Assembly (NCBI GenBank): GCA_003248655.1 | Contig: QFPM01000025.1 | Span: 1-33,887 of the forward strand | DNA: 33,887 nt | From: Microbacterium sp. | GTDB lineage: Bacteria > Actinomycetota > Actinomycetes > Actinomycetales > Microbacteriaceae | Direction: 5' to 3' | Part shown: positions 1-7,422 of the stretch, one piece after another | Position numbering within the stretch: the stretch's first letter is position 1 | How the letters are laid out: each line of letters begins with the position of its first letter | The notes under the pieces: model-generated | What the model was told of the DNA's origin: nothing | Databases searched by the model: none | The model's input: only the letters and a program-made list of their open reading frames with translations | Made by a program: the position numbers and the translations under genes

Positions 1-117
1 ACCGGGATGCGACGCCCGGAACACACCCCTGCCCGCGGCGCATCATCTCGCACCGGTCACGCCAGGACGGCCAGCCGAAGGCTCATCGGTGGATCGAGGT
101 TAAGTCGTCCACACGGC

Positions 118-1683
118 TCACTTGGAGCCCTCCAGATCCGCGACGATCTCGTCGATCGAGATTCGCAGCTCAGCCTGTCGCGCAACGATCTCGGCAATCT
201 CCGCGTTGAGCGCTGTGATGTCGACTGCCTCGCGGGTGTCCTCCTCTTCGACATACGAAGAGACCGAGATGTTGTAGCCGTTCGCCGCGATGTCCTCGTT
301 CGGGACGAGCTTTGCGAAGTGATCTTCGTCCTCCCGCACGTCGAGCGCCATCAGAATGTTCTGCTGGTTGTCCGGCGTGAGCTTGTTCTTGTTGCCGACG
401 CGCTTGAACTCGTCCGACGCGTTGATGAAGAGTACTGAGTTATCGGACTTGGACTTCTTCAGCACGATGATGCATGTCGCGATCGTCGTCCCAAAGAACA
501 GGTCCGCAGGCAGCTGGATCACGGCGTCGACGTAGTTGTTGTCGATCAGGTACTTGCGGATCTTCTGCTCCGCTCCCCCGCGGTAGAGCACGCCAGGGAA
601 CTCGACGATCGCAGCAGTACCGTTCACTGCGAGCCAGCTCAGGATGTGCATCGTGAACGCGAGGTCAGCCTTCGACTTCGGCGCGAGCACACCGGCCGGC
701 GCGAACCGCTCATCGTTGATCAGGAGCGGGTTGGCGTCGCCGTCCCACTTGATGGAGTAGGGCGGGTTGGAAACGATCGCTTCGAATGGCTCGTCGTCCC
801 AGTGCTGTGGGTCGAGAAGGGTATCGCCGTGCGCGATGTCGAACTTTTCGTAGTTGACGTCGTGCAGGAACATGTTGATGCGCGCGAGGTTGTAGGTGGT
901 CAGGTTGATCTCTTGACCGAAGAAGCCGCCGACGTTCTCGCCACCAAGTACCTTCGCGAACTTGAGCAGCAGAGAGCCCGATCCGGCAGCGGGGTCGTAG
1001 ACCTTGTTGACGCGCTTCTTGCCCATGACCGTGATGCGGGCGAGCACCTCGGAGACTTCCTGCGGGGTGTAATACTCACCACCAGACTTGCCGGCCTGAG
1101 AGGCATACATCTGCATCAGGTACTCGTACGCGTCACCGAACAGGTCGATCGAGTTGTCCTCGAAGTTGCCAAGCGGCAGGTCGCCAATGGCATCAAGCAG
1201 CTTCACGAGCTTCTCGTTGCGCTTGGCGACGGTGTTGCCGAGCTTCGAGCTGTTCACGTCGAGATCGTCGAAGAGGCCCTTGAGGTCATCCTCGCTGTCC
1301 GTACCGACAGCAGAGCCTTCGATGTTCTTGAAGACCCGCTCGAGCGTCTCGTTCAGGTTCTCGTCTTTCGCCGCACGACGACGCACGTTCTGGAAGAGCT
1401 CGGAGGGCAGAACGTAGAAGCCCTTCTCGGAGACCGTCTCCTTGCGCCCGAACTCCGCCTGGGTGTCGGGCAGCTGAGCGTAGTTGAAGTCAGCCTCGCC
1501 GGCCTCGTGCTCGCCCTTGTTGATGTAGGCGGTGAGATTCTCCGAGATGAAGCGATAGAAGAGCATGCCGAGCACGTAGCTCTTGAAGTCCCAGCCATCG
1601 ACCGACCCACGCAGGTCATTCGCGATTCGCCAGATGGTCTTGTGCAGTTCTGCGCGCTGGGATTCTTTGGTGGTCGGCGTCAT
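118..1683 (-). CDS. hsdM: Type I restriction-modification system DNA methyltransferase subunit (HsdM)
   Basis: This 521-residue protein is the modification subunit of a type I R-M system, transferring a methyl group from SAM to N6 of adenine. The sequence shows an N-terminal helical HsdM_N-type region, the SAM-binding motif DPAAGSG near residue 230 and the catalytic NPPY near residue 305. The reading frame is open 12 codons further upstream, but the ATG at 1683 has a GAGGAG Shine-Dalgarno about 10 bases before it, so I chose that start. The hsdS and hsdR genes would lie beyond the left window edge: the gene reads leftward and ends 117 bases from it. That edge contains no complete gene I can support. 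Assignment to the family is firm. Confidence 0.95.
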   Translation of the reverse strand: MTPTTKESQRAELHKTIWRIANDLRGSVDGWDFKSYVLGMLFYRFISENLTAYINKGEHEAGEADFNYAQLPDTQAEFGRKETVSEKGFYVLPSELFQNVRRRAAKDENLNETLERVFKNIEGSAVGTDSEDDLKGLFDDLDVNSSKLGNTVAKRNEKLVKLLDAIGDLPLGNFEDNSIDLFGDAYEYLMQMYASQAGKSGGEYYTPQEVSEVLARITVMGKKRVNKVYDPAAGSGSLLLKFAKVLGGENVGGFFGQEINLTTYNLARINMFLHDVNYEKFDIAHGDTLLDPQHWDDEPFEAIVSNPPYSIKWDGDANPLLINDERFAPAGVLAPKSKADLAFTMHILSWLAVNGTAAIVEFPGVLYRGGAEQKIRKYLIDNNYVDAVIQLPADLFFGTTIATCIIVLKKSKSDNSVLFINASDEFKRVGNKNKLTPDNQQNILMALDVREDEDHFAKLVPNEDIAANGYNISVSSYVEEEDTREAVDITALNAEIAEIVARQAELRISIDEIVADLEGSK

Positions 1684-1830
1684 TGACTTGTACTTCTCCT
1701 CGCGCCCGATTCGGCGCACTTCGTTTGTTGACCTCGGCTGCTCTCAATGTATCGGCGCACGGCGACATGGCCGGGTTGACAGCACCGCCTCGAGGCAAGG
1801 CCGACGCGTGGGAGCAAGCTCGAACCACGC

Positions 1831-1883
1831 GGCAGCATCTGGGGATAATTGTATATCTATCAGGGATTTTCGTAAATGCTGCC
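1831..1883. promoter_or_regulatory. AT-rich dyad between hsdM and the upstream small gene
   Basis: The 8-base inverted repeat GGCAGCAT (1831-1838) and ATGCTGCC (1876-1883) flanks an unusually AT-rich stretch. On the minus strand that stretch contains TATACAAT, a plausible -10 for hsdM. The symmetry around the candidate promoter suggests a regulator binding site. This is inferred from sequence only. Confidence 0.3.
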
Positions 1884-1896
1884 GACGTCGCTCTTA

Positions 1897-2091
1897 TCAA
1901 ACGAGGCGATCGGAGACGTCGATGCCCACGAAGAGCAGCTGATTTGGGATGCCGTAGTGCTTGCCCGTGTGGGCTGAGTAGATCGCAACGCGGCCATCGT
2001 CGAGGCGCAACTTGAACTGCTCGCGATCCTCCCCTTCGAGAGCGACAACCTCACCCTCGAGCGGTCCGTCCACAACTTGCCACTGATCCAT
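1897..2091 (-). CDS. Small hypothetical protein, 64 residues
   Basis: A short open frame beginning MDQWQVVDGPLEG and rich in alternating hydrophobic and charged residues, which suggests a small beta-barrel-like fold. I do not recognise a family. The frame extends upstream to 2208, but that extension is arginine-rich and looks non-coding, so the ATG at 2091 was preferred. No clear Shine-Dalgarno is visible, and an in-frame GTG two codons upstream is an alternative. It lies between the DUF3846 pair and hsdM on the same strand. Confidence 0.45.
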   Translation of the reverse strand: MDQWQVVDGPLEGEVVALEGEDREQFKLRLDDGRVAIYSAHTGKHYGIPNQLLFVGIDVSDRLV

Positions 2092-2232
2092 GTTCACGAG
2101 GCGACGATATCGAGCGCCGAGCCCGCGACACGCTCCCGACACGAAGATGTATCTGCGCTGAAAGAAGAAGGCGGCGACCGCGCCGGACGAGAACTCGGAG
2201 GTTCTCAAGTCCGGGCAGTCGCCGCCCTTTTG

Positions 2233-2763
2233 TCAGGCCGCGGATGGCGGACTGACGTTGGTTGACGCGACCTCGTCATGGAGCACTGGCACCACGCGGG
2301 TGTCTTCCGCGGCCGTCCAGCGCTCCAGTGTGACCATCGCCCAGACGAGCGCCTCGAAGTAGTCCGAGTACGTCATCTGGTTGCGATACCACTTCGGATC
2401 ACCGATTGTCCGAACCTCGACGCGCCACTCCCCCGGGTGGGCGAGCATTGCGCCGACTTCGCTCGGAACATCAGTGCTGTCGCCGTTTCGGTCGGGCAGC
2501 CCCGTGATGAGCGCTGGGCCGACGAGCATGGCCTTCTGGCGGGCTTCGGGTACGAAGTACCACCAGAGGAACGTGGCCCGCGGGTTGAAGGGGAGATCGA
2601 GCATCAGCCCCTCCTCGTGGACGTATACCGTCACGCCGAGCGCCGGGATGTCGACCGGCTCGATCCAGCCGCCCACCACGGCCTGGTAGTCCTCGAGCTT
2701 CTTGACCTCACACTCCACGATCGGCTCGCCCTCGGTGGTCGGGATGACGAGCGCCTTCACCAT
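2233..2763 (-). CDS. DUF3846-like protein, downstream copy
   Basis: This 176-residue protein has the hallmarks I associate with DUF3846: an N-terminal strand (KALVIPTTEGEP), a GGWIEPVDIP segment, then VYVHEEGLMLDLPFNPRAT followed by a G-x-ALITG stretch. The function of the family is unknown; it is common on actinobacterial plasmids, phages and integrative elements. The start overlaps the end of the upstream paralogue by 7 bases (ATGGTGA), so the two are probably translationally coupled. The paralogues share the same order of motifs but clearly differ in sequence, which points to an old duplication. Confidence 0.75.
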   Translation of the reverse strand: MVKALVIPTTEGEPIVECEVKKLEDYQAVVGGWIEPVDIPALGVTVYVHEEGLMLDLPFNPRATFLWWYFVPEARQKAMLVGPALITGLPDRNGDSTDVPSEVGAMLAHPGEWRVEVRTIGDPKWYRNQMTYSDYFEALVWAMVTLERWTAAEDTRVVPVLHDEVASTNVSPPSAA

Positions 2764-3287
2764 GACCGATCACCACCGAAGAGGGGAAGCTCGGCGATGT
2801 GAATCGGTGGCTCGCTCCGCACGCGGAACCGAGCTCCGGGACGCATCGTGGCCTCGAACAGCAGACACCAGAGGGCCGCGTCGAAGACGCTGTCGAAGCG
2901 CGCGAACGAGTCGTACCAGGAGCTGCGGTCGTACGGGCGAACCTGCACCACGAAGTTGTCGCGGTGGAAGATCTGCTCGATGACCGCCTCCGGGACGTCG
3001 CCCTCGTTCTCCTGGTCACCGACGCCCGTCAGAACGACGTCACCGAGGATGACCGGGTGGGCCGTCGGCTGTGCGCTGTGAAGCCACCAGAACGCAGTGG
3101 CCCGGGTGTTCAGCGGACCGTGGGTCCGACGCTCGGCCTCGTTCATGTAGACGGTGACGCCAATGGACGGGATCTCAATGAGATCCAGCCAGCCGTCGAC
3201 CGCCTCCTGGAACGCGCCGAGATCGGCGAGCTCCACGAAGGCAGGGCGCTGCTCTGTGTCGTGCGGGATGACGATGCTGCGCACCAT
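2757..3287 (-). CDS. DUF3846-like protein, upstream copy
   Basis: This 176-residue paralogue of the downstream gene has the matching motifs VRSIVIPHDTEQRP, VDGWLDLIEIP, VYMNEAE, LNTRAT and GDVVLTG. The chosen ATG at 3287 sits 8 bases after a strong AAGGAGG; a GTG three codons upstream lies inside that ribosome-binding site and is unlikely. It is the first gene of a two-gene unit and follows a long hairpin. The function is unknown. Tandem DUF3846 copies may be two parts of a complex, but this is inference. Confidence 0.75.
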   Translation of the reverse strand: MVRSIVIPHDTEQRPAFVELADLGAFQEAVDGWLDLIEIPSIGVTVYMNEAERRTHGPLNTRATAFWWLHSAQPTAHPVILGDVVLTGVGDQENEGDVPEAVIEQIFHRDNFVVQVRPYDRSSWYDSFARFDSVFDAALWCLLFEATMRPGARFRVRSEPPIHIAELPLFGGDRSW

Positions 3288-3376
3288 TCGTCCCACCTCC
3301 TTACTGTTGTCGCGGCCGAGAACCCCTCTCGGGTTCTCTTCCGAAGCCGCGGGGCAGCAACGAGAGAGTTGTGATG

Positions 3377-3428
3377 CCGACTGTCCGGGTTGAGCGCCTA
3401 CGAGGGCGCGTCAATCCCGGACAGTCGG
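3377..3428. terminator. Long stem-loop between two leftward genes
   Basis: An outer 13-base perfect inverted repeat, CCGACTGTCCGGG (from 3377) against CCCGGACAGTCGG (ending 3428), is extended inward by TTGA/TCAA and GCGCC/GGCGC pairs. It lies downstream of the ribbon-helix-helix-like gene and upstream of the DUF3846 pair. There is no T-run after it on the minus strand, so it may instead be an attenuator or a processing site. Confidence 0.5.
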
Positions 3429-3458
3429 CTGCTCCGCCATGAGCGGGAGCGGTAGTCG

Positions 3459-3779
3459 TCAGGCGGAACCCGACGACCGGCGCGGCGTCTTGCCGCCGCT
3501 GGCACCGCCGAAGATGGCCTCGATGGCGCTCTGCTTGGTCTTGGCTTCGCGCTCGATCTCGGCCCGTACCGTCTCGGCGCGCTCGAGCACCTTCGGGTCG
3601 GACTTGCTGGTCTCGACCCACGACTCGAGGGCGAGACGGATCTCTTCGGTGACAGTGCGGTCGTTCAGCTGGGCGAGGACGTCCAGCTGGGCCCGCAGGC
3701 CATCGGTGATGCGAACAGCGAGCGTCCGCAGCGGACCGAGTGCCGAGGCCGGCACGTCGGCAGGGATGTTCTCACTCAT
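3459..3779 (-). CDS. Ribbon-helix-helix-like DNA-binding protein with helical tail
   Basis: This 106-residue protein contains the segment RTLAVRITDGLRAQLDVLAQLNDRT followed by an EEIRLALESWV helix. This is the strand-helix-helix pattern of ribbon-helix-helix (Arc/MetJ-type) DNA-binding proteins, here with a charged helical tail ending in GGASGGKTPRR. The ATG at 3779 follows GAGGAGG at six bases and is clearly the start. No toxin partner is adjacent, so it is more likely a plasmid- or island-type regulator than an antitoxin. The fold is assigned by pattern alone. Confidence 0.6.
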   Translation of the reverse strand: MSENIPADVPASALGPLRTLAVRITDGLRAQLDVLAQLNDRTVTEEIRLALESWVETSKSDPKVLERAETVRAEIEREAKTKQSAIEAIFGGASGGKTPRRSSGSA

Positions 3780-3945
3780 GGTGAGCCTCCTCATCGGAAG
3801 CGACGGACGATCCCCGGCTGGGATCATCTACGCCGCAGACCGACGAGGAGCGAGGCCGATTATGCACCGCCTTTTCGCGGGGTCAATCTTCCGATCGCGA
3901 GCGTTGTCAATTCCGCAACGTCGCGCCGAGCGACGAGCGTGGCGT

Positions 3946-4494
3946 CTAGCGTCCGTCCAGTCGGGCATACGCCTCACGGAAGCCCGCGACGAACTGGTCG
4001 CGGACGTTACCGAGCGGAAAGCTTAGGGCGCGGGTGTGAAGCAGCGGCAGCCCCGCCTCGCGCAGCGGCAGCGCGAGCGCGTCGAAGACATCGCCGCTGC
4101 AGAGAATGATGCCGTCGGGGTCGAGATCGACGGCGCGCTCGATGCACCCAGGGACGTTCTCGCGAAGTATCGCCTTGCGCTGCTTCTTGCTTCGTACGTC
4201 GTTCACTGGGTACGGAACCAGATCGATCAGGAAGACGCCGTCAGCCTGGAGTCGTCGCAGCCACGGACGCTTGGCGTGCGAGCGCTTCTCCAGCCCACGA
4301 AGGTCGTAGAGCGCCTCGACGACGCCGCGGTAGAGGTTGTCGTACCCGAGATGGTCGGCGTAGAAGAAGTTCCGCGGGCGAGTGCCGCCGTGGTCGGTCG
4401 GCGCGCTTTCGCCGATCAGGAGCAGGCGCACATGCTCGGGCTGATACTGGGCGCGCAGCTCCGCATACCAAGCGTCCTCGATCTCGTTCACCAC
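3946..4494 (-). CDS. Hypothetical GES-motif protein, possibly uracil-DNA-glycosylase-like
   Basis: This protein of about 182 residues has LLLIGESAPTDHGG early, NFFYADHLGYDNLYRG next, GVFLIDLVPYPVN in the middle and LLHTRALSFPLGN near the end. A GE-S/A-P loop, a later aromatic segment and a C-terminal histidine loop resemble the layout of the uracil-DNA glycosylase superfamily, but I cannot confirm catalytic residues. It starts with GTG at 4494, which overlaps the stop of the upstream nuclease-like gene and has GAAGGG 8 bases before it; a GTG at 4515 is an alternative. The overlap suggests that the two genes act together. Confidence 0.5.
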   Translation of the reverse strand: MVNEIEDAWYAELRAQYQPEHVRLLLIGESAPTDHGGTRPRNFFYADHLGYDNLYRGVVEALYDLRGLEKRSHAKRPWLRRLQADGVFLIDLVPYPVNDVRSKKQRKAILRENVPGCIERAVDLDPDGIILCSGDVFDALALPLREAGLPLLHTRALSFPLGNVRDQFVAGFREAYARLDGR

Positions 4495-5069
4495 GCCGGA
4501 AGCCCTTCGTGCCACTCGTGGTCTGGCGGAAGACCCACACGGTCAGACAGCGCGAGATCTCGGAAGCTCGCGGGCAACAGGACTGGGGCGGTGCTCTGGT
4601 CAACTTCGAGCAGGTCCCAGCGGTCCTCGTAGTCGGCGAAGGTCCGAAGGAGCACCCGGGAGCGTTCGACCGGCGCGTTCCGCTTTCCGGGGAGCGCGTC
4701 GGGATGGGTCAGCCAGTTCATGTGCTCGATCCATGCCGCGGCCGCGACGTGGATGCGGGGCACCACAAAGCTGCGGGGATGGTCGTGGAGGTCGTGAGGG
4801 ATCGCGACCATGACGAAGTACTCCCGCTCGTGCAGGCTCGGTGCCTGCGACTTCGAGCCGAGCGGCCAGCTGATCGAGTCCATCTTGGCGCCGCGCGCTG
4901 CCTTCACCTGGACCTCGACGAGGCGACGCTCAGTGCCTTCTGCGAGTACCGCGAGGATGTCGGTGCGTTCGAGTCCGTCGCGGGTAAGCGCTGGTGCCCA
5001 GCCACGCCGGGCAAGCTCGGCGGCGACGTGGTGCTCACCGATCGTCTTCGTCTGCTTCGTATCGACCAC
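4488..5069 (-). CDS. Predicted restriction-endonuclease-fold protein
   Basis: This 193-residue protein begins IGEHHVAAELARRGW, followed by TDILAVLAEGTERRLVEVQVKAAR. This is the helix, acidic D, then E-x-Q-x-K arrangement typical of PD-(D/E)xK-fold proteins such as the DUF4365-like group. A Trp-rich C-terminal half follows. The start is a GTG at 5069 without a good Shine-Dalgarno. The stop overlaps the start of the GES-motif gene, so the pair forms an operon. A role in DNA defence or repair is plausible but unproven. Confidence 0.55.
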   Translation of the reverse strand: MVDTKQTKTIGEHHVAAELARRGWAPALTRDGLERTDILAVLAEGTERRLVEVQVKAARGAKMDSISWPLGSKSQAPSLHEREYFVMVAIPHDLHDHPRSFVVPRIHVAAAAWIEHMNWLTHPDALPGKRNAPVERSRVLLRTFADYEDRWDLLEVDQSTAPVLLPASFRDLALSDRVGLPPDHEWHEGLPAW

Positions 5070-5119
5070 AATCTGAGGCTATCGATGCGGCCGGACACCT
5101 ACCGGCGCCGCTCCTGCAG

Positions 5120-5168
5120 ACACGCGAAGAGGGCGTCCGCGAATGAACTTGGGACGCCCTCTGCGTGT
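5120..5168 (-). terminator. Strong stem-loop downstream of the 92-residue gene
   Basis: AGAGGGCGTCC (5128-5138) pairs perfectly with GGACGCCCTCT (5152-5162), and ACACGC/GCGTGT extends the base of the stem. The structure begins just after the stop codon of the leftward gene at 5172, so it fits transcription termination for that gene. Confidence 0.7.
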
Positions 5169-5171
5169 GGC

Positions 5172-5450
5172 CTAGAAGCGGATCTTTTCGGGCTTGAGCG
5201 TGATCTTCGTGCCGTCGCTGATCAGCTGCGCCCACTCGGTCAGCTCGGGGTCGGTGATCTTGCCGTCGTATCGCGCGAACAGGCGCTGTAGCGCAGGCTT
5301 GATCTCCTCGATCGGGCAACCGGTGTACGTGGCGCTCATGCGCTCGAGCTCCCGGTTCTGCTCGCGTGCCATCTGATCGATGCCCTTCTGGGCCTCGCGC
5401 TGAACCTCGCGCATGAATGCGTTCTTGTCGAACTTGAACGAACTGCTCAT
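5172..5450 (-). CDS. Small helical hypothetical protein, 92 residues
   Basis: A charged, mostly helical N-terminal half (NAFMREVQREAQKGIDQMAREQNREL) is followed by a compact segment ending GTKITLKPEKIRF. I do not recognise a named domain; similar small proteins occur on actinobacterial mobile elements. The ATG at 5450 has a GGAGAGG upstream. The gene lies between a stem-loop terminator and the 44-residue Ser/Lys-rich gene on the same strand. Confidence 0.6.
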   Translation of the reverse strand: MSSSFKFDKNAFMREVQREAQKGIDQMAREQNRELERMSATYTGCPIEEIKPALQRLFARYDGKITDPELTEWAQLISDGTKITLKPEKIRF

Positions 5451-5576
5451 CTGGTGAACTGCCTCTCCGCTCGTGAGAGCGGGTAGCGAAGCAGTCGGAG
5501 TACCCGACGAGGCGTCGTGTCGCGCGAAGGGTTGGCAGGGAGGGCCGACCAGCAGGTGATCGACCCTCCCCGGTGC

Positions 5577-5711
5577 TCAACCCTTGCCGAGCGTCGAGCC
5601 GGCCTTCGACTTGGCGGTCTTGCTCGACGAGTCGGACGCAAGCGTCCGTCCCGCCTTGCTCAGCGCCGCCTTCGAGGGCTTTCCGGACGACCGTGACGAC
5701 GACTTCGCCAT
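5577..5711 (-). CDS. Ser/Lys-rich microprotein, 44 residues
   Basis: This short gene starts MAKSSSRSSGKPSKAALSKA and ends SKAGSTLGKG. It is strongly basic and has an SK-A repeat pattern. A GGAAGGAG ribosome-binding site sits 7 bases before the ATG, which is good evidence of translation despite the size. Similar short Ser/Lys/Ala-rich proteins recur in actinobacterial accessory regions as I recall, but no function is known. A nucleic-acid-binding or H1-tail-like role would fit the composition. It is co-directional with the 92-residue gene downstream. Confidence 0.7.
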   Translation of the reverse strand: MAKSSSRSSGKPSKAALSKAGRTLASDSSSKTAKSKAGSTLGKG

Positions 5712-5822
5712 CAGGCACTCCTTCCGCTTCTTGAGTTGAAGCAGATCTCCCGAGGACCGGCTCGCCGGGTCGCGAAGAGGCCATCTGAGCCTCTAGAGTC
5801 GAGTAGTCGTTCCAAGACACTC

Positions 5823-5879
5823 AGCCCCGATCTGCTGCGATTCGAGCCCCCGTGCCGAACCAGTCGGTCGGGGCTTTTC
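5823..5879 (+). terminator. Rightward terminator-like hairpin without an obvious gene before it
   Basis: AGCCCCGA (5823-5830) pairs with TCGGGGCT (5868-5875), and a TTTTC tail follows on the plus strand. No supported plus-strand gene ends here, so it could end a small RNA or antisense transcript from about 5720-5870. Its 37-base loop also contains TTCGAGCCCCC, faintly reminiscent of a tRNA T-arm, but no tRNA could be folded. Confidence 0.35.
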
Positions 5880-5955
5880 TCGCACTTCGCAGTCTACCGC
5901 GCACCGCCGACAGACGGCCAGCTGTGGCATTGGGTGCCCGTTCGGGTACCGAACC

Positions 5956-6110
5956 TTATCCACACGCGTTTCGGGCGTTAGAAGCGCCCCTGAGGGCCTT
6001 CTAGGCCCGAATTTCCGGCCGCGTCGACCGAATCGATACTTACATCCGTGTAATTCTCCACAGGCAACGCCTGCTTCAACGAGTTATCCACAGTCCGATG
6101 TTGTGGAAAG
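5956..6110. other. DnaA-box-like cluster in a non-coding region
   Basis: The region 5712-6165 holds no convincing gene. It contains two perfect TTATCCACA boxes (5956-5964 and 6084-6092), an 8-of-9 match TTCTCCACA (6054-6062) in the same orientation, and a weaker inverted match TGTGGAAAG (6102-6110). A small hairpin GGGCCT-tct-AGGCCC lies at 5994-6008. The local sequence is more AT-rich than its neighbours. These features suit an origin of replication or a DnaA-controlled promoter for the island. It lies at the divergence point between the leftward and rightward gene sets. Confidence 0.45.
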
Positions 6111-6165
6111 TACGTCAACGGATTGCTTGCCAGGATCGCGCTCGCGCTTCATAGTTAGGGCAGCT

Positions 6166-6738
6166 ATGGCGCGAAGGGCATCACGCACCAGTTTCGGACT
6201 CGTACCCCGCTCACCTCTAGTGGATCTCTTGAAGCCACGCGCTCGCGGCTTCACCATCGTCGAACTCCTCATCGTGGTGGTCGTCATCGCGATCCTGGCG
6301 GCGATCACGATCGTCGCTTACACGGGCATCCAGAACCGCGCCCACGATTCAAGCGTGAAGAATGACCTTCGTCAGCTGACCACGAAGGTCGAAGCCTACC
6401 GTGCCGAATTCGGTGCGGCACCGCGTGGTGACGCGGTGCTGGGAACCCTTGGGCTCAAGGTGAGCAGGGCATCGTATGGCGATCTAACGCTGTCCAGCTC
6501 CAGCGACTCGTCGAACATCCTCTACTGCTCTCCTGCGGCCAATACCCAGACCTACGCCTGGATCGCGAGAAGCAAATCCGGGACAATCTGGTTCCAGGGC
6601 ACTGCGGGTACTGGAACCTTTGTCTATAGCGCAGCGGATACGACAGAGCTCTGTGCCAACGCTGGTATTACTGTCACGGGCAGCACCTCCGACCGATCGT
6701 GGGGGCAGCTAACCGACACATGGGCTTCTTGGCTGTGA
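6166..6738 (+). CDS. Type IV prepilin-like protein
   Basis: The sequence RGFTIVELLIVVVVIAILAAITIVAYTGIQ is a classic class III signal: prepilin peptidase would cut after the glycine, F becomes residue +1, the glutamate is at +5, and a hydrophobic helix follows. The C-terminal part is Ser/Thr-rich with two cysteines (YCSP and LCAN) that could form a disulphide. The ATG at 6166 gives a 28-residue leader and has AGGG upstream; a GTG at 6220 would give a 10-residue leader. No prepilin peptidase, assembly ATPase or platform protein is present in the window, so it depends on host machinery if functional. Confidence 0.8.
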   Translation: MARRASRTSFGLVPRSPLVDLLKPRARGFTIVELLIVVVVIAILAAITIVAYTGIQNRAHDSSVKNDLRQLTTKVEAYRAEFGAAPRGDAVLGTLGLKVSRASYGDLTLSSSSDSSNILYCSPAANTQTYAWIARSKSGTIWFQGTAGTGTFVYSAADTTELCANAGITVTGSTSDRSWGQLTDTWASWL

Positions 6739-6847
6739 GGCGTTCCGCAATAGTCCGTTGGCGCGCACGCCGAACGAAAGCCATGTTCGCGCACACCCTC
6801 GACAACTCCGGGATCCCAGGATCATAGCCACGCGCCGTATCAACTCC

Positions 6848-7414
6848 ATGAAGCTCCGGCTGAATGGTCCGCCGGTGCAATACCTTTGCACCGTGGGACC
6901 CGAACATGGCATCGCTGACGGTCGGGCCGCCGCTGAGGCTGACAAGCGGAAGCGTGCGGCGGCAATCGCCAAGGCGCAGAGGGACGAGGAGTTGTCCGCG
7001 GCGGAGATTATCGCCGTCGGCAAGCGTGCGGCGGAATATCTTGCCGCGCACGGCGCGACGCCCCAACTTGAGGTAACCGGCGGCGGGAGCCTCTTTGACC
7101 GCCCCAAGCCGCGCCGCAAGGTCTGGATACTTCCCCATGTCGACGGCGTCGAGTTCGCTGTAACTGAGGCGGGCGACCTTTACACGCTCCGCGGGGTCCA
7201 TGAGCGATCGACGATCGACGCAGATACCCTGAAGGCCCAGGAGCGCCTCGCGCGTCGTCTTGGCTTCACACTGTTCACCCGGGGGCTTCGAGCCATTGAG
7301 CCGAGTAGCTGCCACGTCCACCCTGCGACCGGGGCTGTCTACCTGAGCTCTCGGCATCCTGGGATCGAGTACATGGTCGGCAAGGCCATCGGCCTGCTCG
7401 AGGCGCAGAGCTAA
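6848..7414 (+). CDS. Hypothetical protein, about 188 residues
   Basis: The protein has a charged helical first third (RKRAAAIAKAQRDEEL), a PRRKVWILPHVDGVEFAVTEAGDLYTL segment and a C-terminal half with HVHPATGAVYLSSRHPGIEYMV. I do not recognise a family. The frame opens earlier, at 6758, and neither start has a good ribosome-binding site; the ATG at 6848 was chosen because the upstream part looks non-coding. It ends in front of a hairpin and faces the convergent 283-residue gene. Confidence 0.5.
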   Translation: MKLRLNGPPVQYLCTVGPEHGIADGRAAAEADKRKRAAAIAKAQRDEELSAAEIIAVGKRAAEYLAAHGATPQLEVTGGGSLFDRPKPRRKVWILPHVDGVEFAVTEAGDLYTLRGVHERSTIDADTLKAQERLARRLGFTLFTRGLRAIEPSSCHVHPATGAVYLSSRHPGIEYMVGKAIGLLEAQS

Positions 7415-7422
7415 CAGCCCAC

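Noticed and set aside
1..117. Start of hsdS downstream of hsdM
   Set aside because: Several short starts exist on the minus strand, but none shows a recognisable specificity-subunit sequence before the window edge.
3301..3621. A 106-codon minus-strand frame around the long hairpin
   Set aside because: Arg-rich, overlaps the well-started ribbon-helix-helix-like gene in another frame and includes the hairpin; not coding.
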